Source of the DNA: Cerioporus squamosus
Taxonomy: Eukaryota; Basidiomycota; Agaricomycetes; Polyporales; Polyporaceae
NCBI GenBank assembly: GCA_022592435.1
Contig: JABYQS010000028.1
Coordinates: 1-64,000, forward strand
DNA length: 64,000 nt
Direction of reading: 5' to 3'
Shown: piece by piece, positions 61,275 through 64,000 of the stretch
Numbering within the stretch: position 1 is the stretch's first letter
How the letters are laid out: each line of letters begins with the position of its first letter
Program-made: the position numbers and the translations under genes
The notes under the pieces: model-generated
Seen by the model: the letters and a program-made list of their open reading frames with translations, nothing else
Databases searched by the model: none
What the model was told of the DNA's origin: nothing

Positions 61275-64000
61275 TCAATACTGTGCATAATTGGTGAGCT
61301 CGTACTCGTCAACGATGTCATCGTCTTCGCCGTCCTCTGGCCCGAGGTCCGGCTCATCCTTGTCCTCTCCATCCTGCATGTCCTCCCACTGGGATTCATC
61401 GCCTTCAGCTTCCTCCCCAGCTGCATCAGCGACCGTCTCGTCCTGCTCCTCATCATACTCATCTTCGTCACCTGAGGCGGCATACCCATGCTCTGGATCC
61501 TCATCGTCCGAGAGCGAGTCGTCATCTGCTGAGATGGCAGCGCCGGTTTGCAAAGAGTCGGTCGGTTCGGCATCCAATCGGATTTCGTGGAGGTCTGCCT
61601 CTTCCGGGATACCAGCGAATTTCGCCGCCTGCTCTGCATGGCCAACACCTCCACCCAGGAACCTCATGAAGAGGTCGCGGTCACTCCACCTGGCAAGAGG
61701 GTCTTAGTTTAGCACTGAGATGAGGTCAGCAGTTACGGCACTTACATGCCAACATAGTAGTAGTTCCAGTCTTCCTTACGCGGTTGTCGGTCTGTGACTC
61801 CATCATCGCCAGCTGTCTCGGCACTGAAAGCAGCACCGGACGGTGTTTCCGGCATGAGCATGCGATATGGCAAGGTGGGTTGCTCGGATCGGCCAAACCG
61901 CTCGGCAGGCACGATGTGGACGCCCCGCAAAACTTGTCCTGGTGAGATAAACCCAAACGCTTCGTCGTCAAGTGGCGCAAGCTGAACGCGGTGAGGACGG
62001 AAGTGGCGGAACCCACCAGGGCGCGTCTGGTCGAGGTTGTACCAGCGCAGCCACAGTATGTGCAACATTTCGGGGTCGGGTGTATTAGTGTGGTCTTCGG
62101 GGTCGAGGCGATAGGCGTTGACGTGGAAGATGCTGATGACGCGGGCGTATAGATAGGGATGCGCTGAGCCAGGCGGCGCGAGCATCATAATGTCAATGTG
62201 CGTCCGTGGGTTGATGGAGTCTTGCTCGCGACGCATGTCGTAAGATGTATAGTTCACTCGCATGATCTTGTGTATGTATAGACGGCCCCGGTCAATGCGA
62301 ACGTTGATGCGTTCTTCGGGAGTGGGGTCGCGTGAGGTCGGGCGGCCTGCAAGAGCTTCAAGCCGCTGGAAGACATGGGAGTCCAGCTGAGACGCGAAGT
62401 CCTGCAAATCGAGTCAGCGCACGTCAGAGCACAGCTAGCCACCACCGACCTTAAAGGAAGGGTCATCCCTGTTGTCTGCAAGGTGCGTCGCAAGTTGAAT
62501 GGAATGGGTCTGCTCCTCCGAGATTTGCGAGTGCTCCTTCGGCGACATAGAGGGGAGCAACTCGGATGCCTCGAACGGGAGGTGCATCGGGGTGCGGACG
62601 GGGACTAGACGAGCACGGCGAGGCTTTGTCTTTCTCTTTGGTCTCTTTGGAGAGGTTGAGTCGTCCATGCGAGTGTGGAGGAACTGCTGACGGCGCTGGT
62701 GACGAGCTATTTGCCATGCAAACTGGATGTTCTTGTTCGTTCTCACATAGAACTTCTTGACACGTCTATGTTCAAGCTCGCCCTGCAGTGAAGTGTGAGC
62801 TCGCATACTCAGTGTCATGGTGATCATGCATCCATCTCGAGTGCGTACCGGCTGTGTAGTTGTGTTGTCCATTGTGCCATGCTCCCGGATCGCAGCAGGA
62901 TAGTCACCAAGCCTATGATACTTGTAGGTCTTTGGGTTGTAGTGTTTGATCTTAGGCTGGCTTGCGGTCTGCGGTTGTACACGAGTGTTCCCTGCTACCG
63001 CCATTTCAGCTCCTGCAATACCAGCACTAGTAGGGATGTACGTACCTCTGGATGAAGCAGGTGTGGTAGTTTGCGCTCTCCCGGCATTTGTCTTGGCGGC
63101 TGTACGGCGCTGTCGGGTTACTGTCTCTGATGGAAGCTCCTTTGTGACATATGCGGAGCAAACATGGCGAATCCATGCGCGTATGACTGTTCCGAGTACC
63201 TGAGTCATATGCTCGAAGTACATGAGCGTGGAGTCGGAATGCAGGCGAAGCTTTGCTAAGGCATGCCATGTTGCGAGGACAAAGATCAGCTTCATGACGA
63301 TCTTGTCGTGTTTGTCGTCTGAGAGCAGGCCGTCGAATGTGAAGTAAGCGCACTTGATTAACATCATAGTTCTATCAGCCATGGCATACACGGTACAACA
63401 GTGCCATTGGAAAACGCACCTGCAGGATATCCTCGAAGTCTCGCGCTGCTAGCTTTTTCATAGCAGAGATGTTTGGTCCGAAGCGGCGCACAGTGTCACG
63501 GCCAAAGGTGGGAATGCGGGAGAATCTGTTGCAGTTCCGAGTGTTAGCTGAGTCACGGAACTGCTTCAGTATCCAAGGTTACTCACCGCGCATCAAGACG
63601 CTGCACACCATCTCCACCAGCGGCGATAATCACGCGTACGAGATGCATGAAAATGGCCTTCCACACACCGAGCTCAAATTCGTGCATGATGTCCGGGACG
63701 AGCATCTGATACACGTCGTGGCCGAATTGAGACAGCTTGTCCGAGAACGCGCTCTGGGGAACTTGAGCAACTAGGTACCATATCACTATGGCCGTCCACG
63801 TACCCGTACAGGTGTAAGGGATTCACTCTGTAGCATCCCTTCCACCGCCACGCCTTCTGGCGGCGCGCCACGTTCAAAGATCTGTTTGCGGGCGGCCTCG
63901 ATTTTCCGATGGGTTGCACGGTTGTCAACGCGGACCTGCTTCTTCCGAGTGTTCATATCCCGCACCATTCCCATCTCTGGCACCTTGTCCTTTGCCACGA
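61275..64000 (-). mobile_element. Plavaka/CACTA (EnSpm)-type transposase gene, 3' part, runs off the right edge
   Basis: Several exons on the minus strand. Upstream part (63583-64000): DIMHEFELGVWKAIFMHLVR, a hallmark segment of fungal CACTA-superfamily (Plavaka-like) transposases, after a block ERGAPPEGVAVEGML. Then SRIPTFGRDTVRRFGPNISA and MKKLAARDFEDILQ, joined to FDGLLSDDKHDKIVMKLIFV and LATWHALAKLRLHSDSTL. A long hydrophilic region follows (63200-62440), then a domain with HILWLRWYNLDQTRPGGF, and last an extremely acidic tail ending NYAQY at 61275. The gene's 5' end and any terminal inverted repeats are outside the window. No stop or frame break is seen inside, so this copy may be fairly recent. 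Confidence 0.7.

Noticed and set aside
61291..61707. Plus-strand Ser-rich frame of 138 codons
   Set aside because: It is the reverse of the acidic tail of the transposase; poly-Ser comes from reading Asp/Glu codons backwards.

Overview
The window looks like nuclear DNA of a basidiomycete fungus, most likely a wood-decaying agaricomycete of the polypore type. The reasons are dense short introns (about 50-60 bp), a secreted GH7 cellobiohydrolase, a DUF6533-type seven-helix protein, an intron-bearing tRNA-Tyr, and hAT and Plavaka/CACTA-type transposon remains. This is inference from gene content; no species was identified. I built the gene models by hand by joining exons at GT-AG (one GC-AG) junctions and checking that reading phase was kept.

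Layout. (1) About 1-8.1 kb is repeat-rich accessory DNA: a decayed hAT transposase pseudogene, an LTR-like repeat present twice, fragments of repeat-type reading frames on the minus strand (one resembling the end of a tyrosine recombinase), and a tRNA-derived SINE-like repeat. (2) About 8.3-58.8 kb is gene-dense: tRNA-Tyr, ALG7 (start of N-glycosylation), isocitrate lyase with a peroxisomal SKL end, GH7 cellobiohydrolase, PRP40 splicing factor, mitochondrial bL21, ATP synthase alpha, a condensation-type acyltransferase, RPF1 (60S biogenesis), a p24 cargo receptor, a cysteine-rich small secreted protein, a DUF6533-like membrane protein, mitochondrial enoyl reductase ETR1, TIM44, cytochrome c heme lyase, a Ser/Pro-rich hypothetical protein, nucleoporin Nup53/35, ZPR1, a ubiquitin C-terminal hydrolase, an EF-hand MscS-type channel and a 29-exon ABCC transporter. 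(3) About 59.3-64 kb returns to accessory DNA, with a hypothetical membrane protein and the 3' part of a Plavaka/CACTA-type transposase running off the right edge.

How genes relate. Five mitochondrial genes (bL21m, ATP1, ETR1, TIM44, CYC3) lie within about 18.6 kb, and four of them form head-to-head pairs with short shared promoters. RPF1/p24 and NUP53/ZPR1 are also head-to-head. Isocitrate lyase and the cellobiohydrolase are convergent neighbours, both plausible in growth on lignocellulose, but co-regulation is not shown by the sequence.

Caveats. Three otherwise well-formed genes (GH7, the acyltransferase, TIM44) need one or two missing bases restored to stay in frame. I read this as uncorrected assembly indels rather than real pseudogenes, but it must be checked against reads. 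I found no convincing new defence, CRISPR or biosynthetic system. The most unusual items are an 8-nt microexon beside the ABC signature motif, other very small exons, and the repeat-rich left edge.
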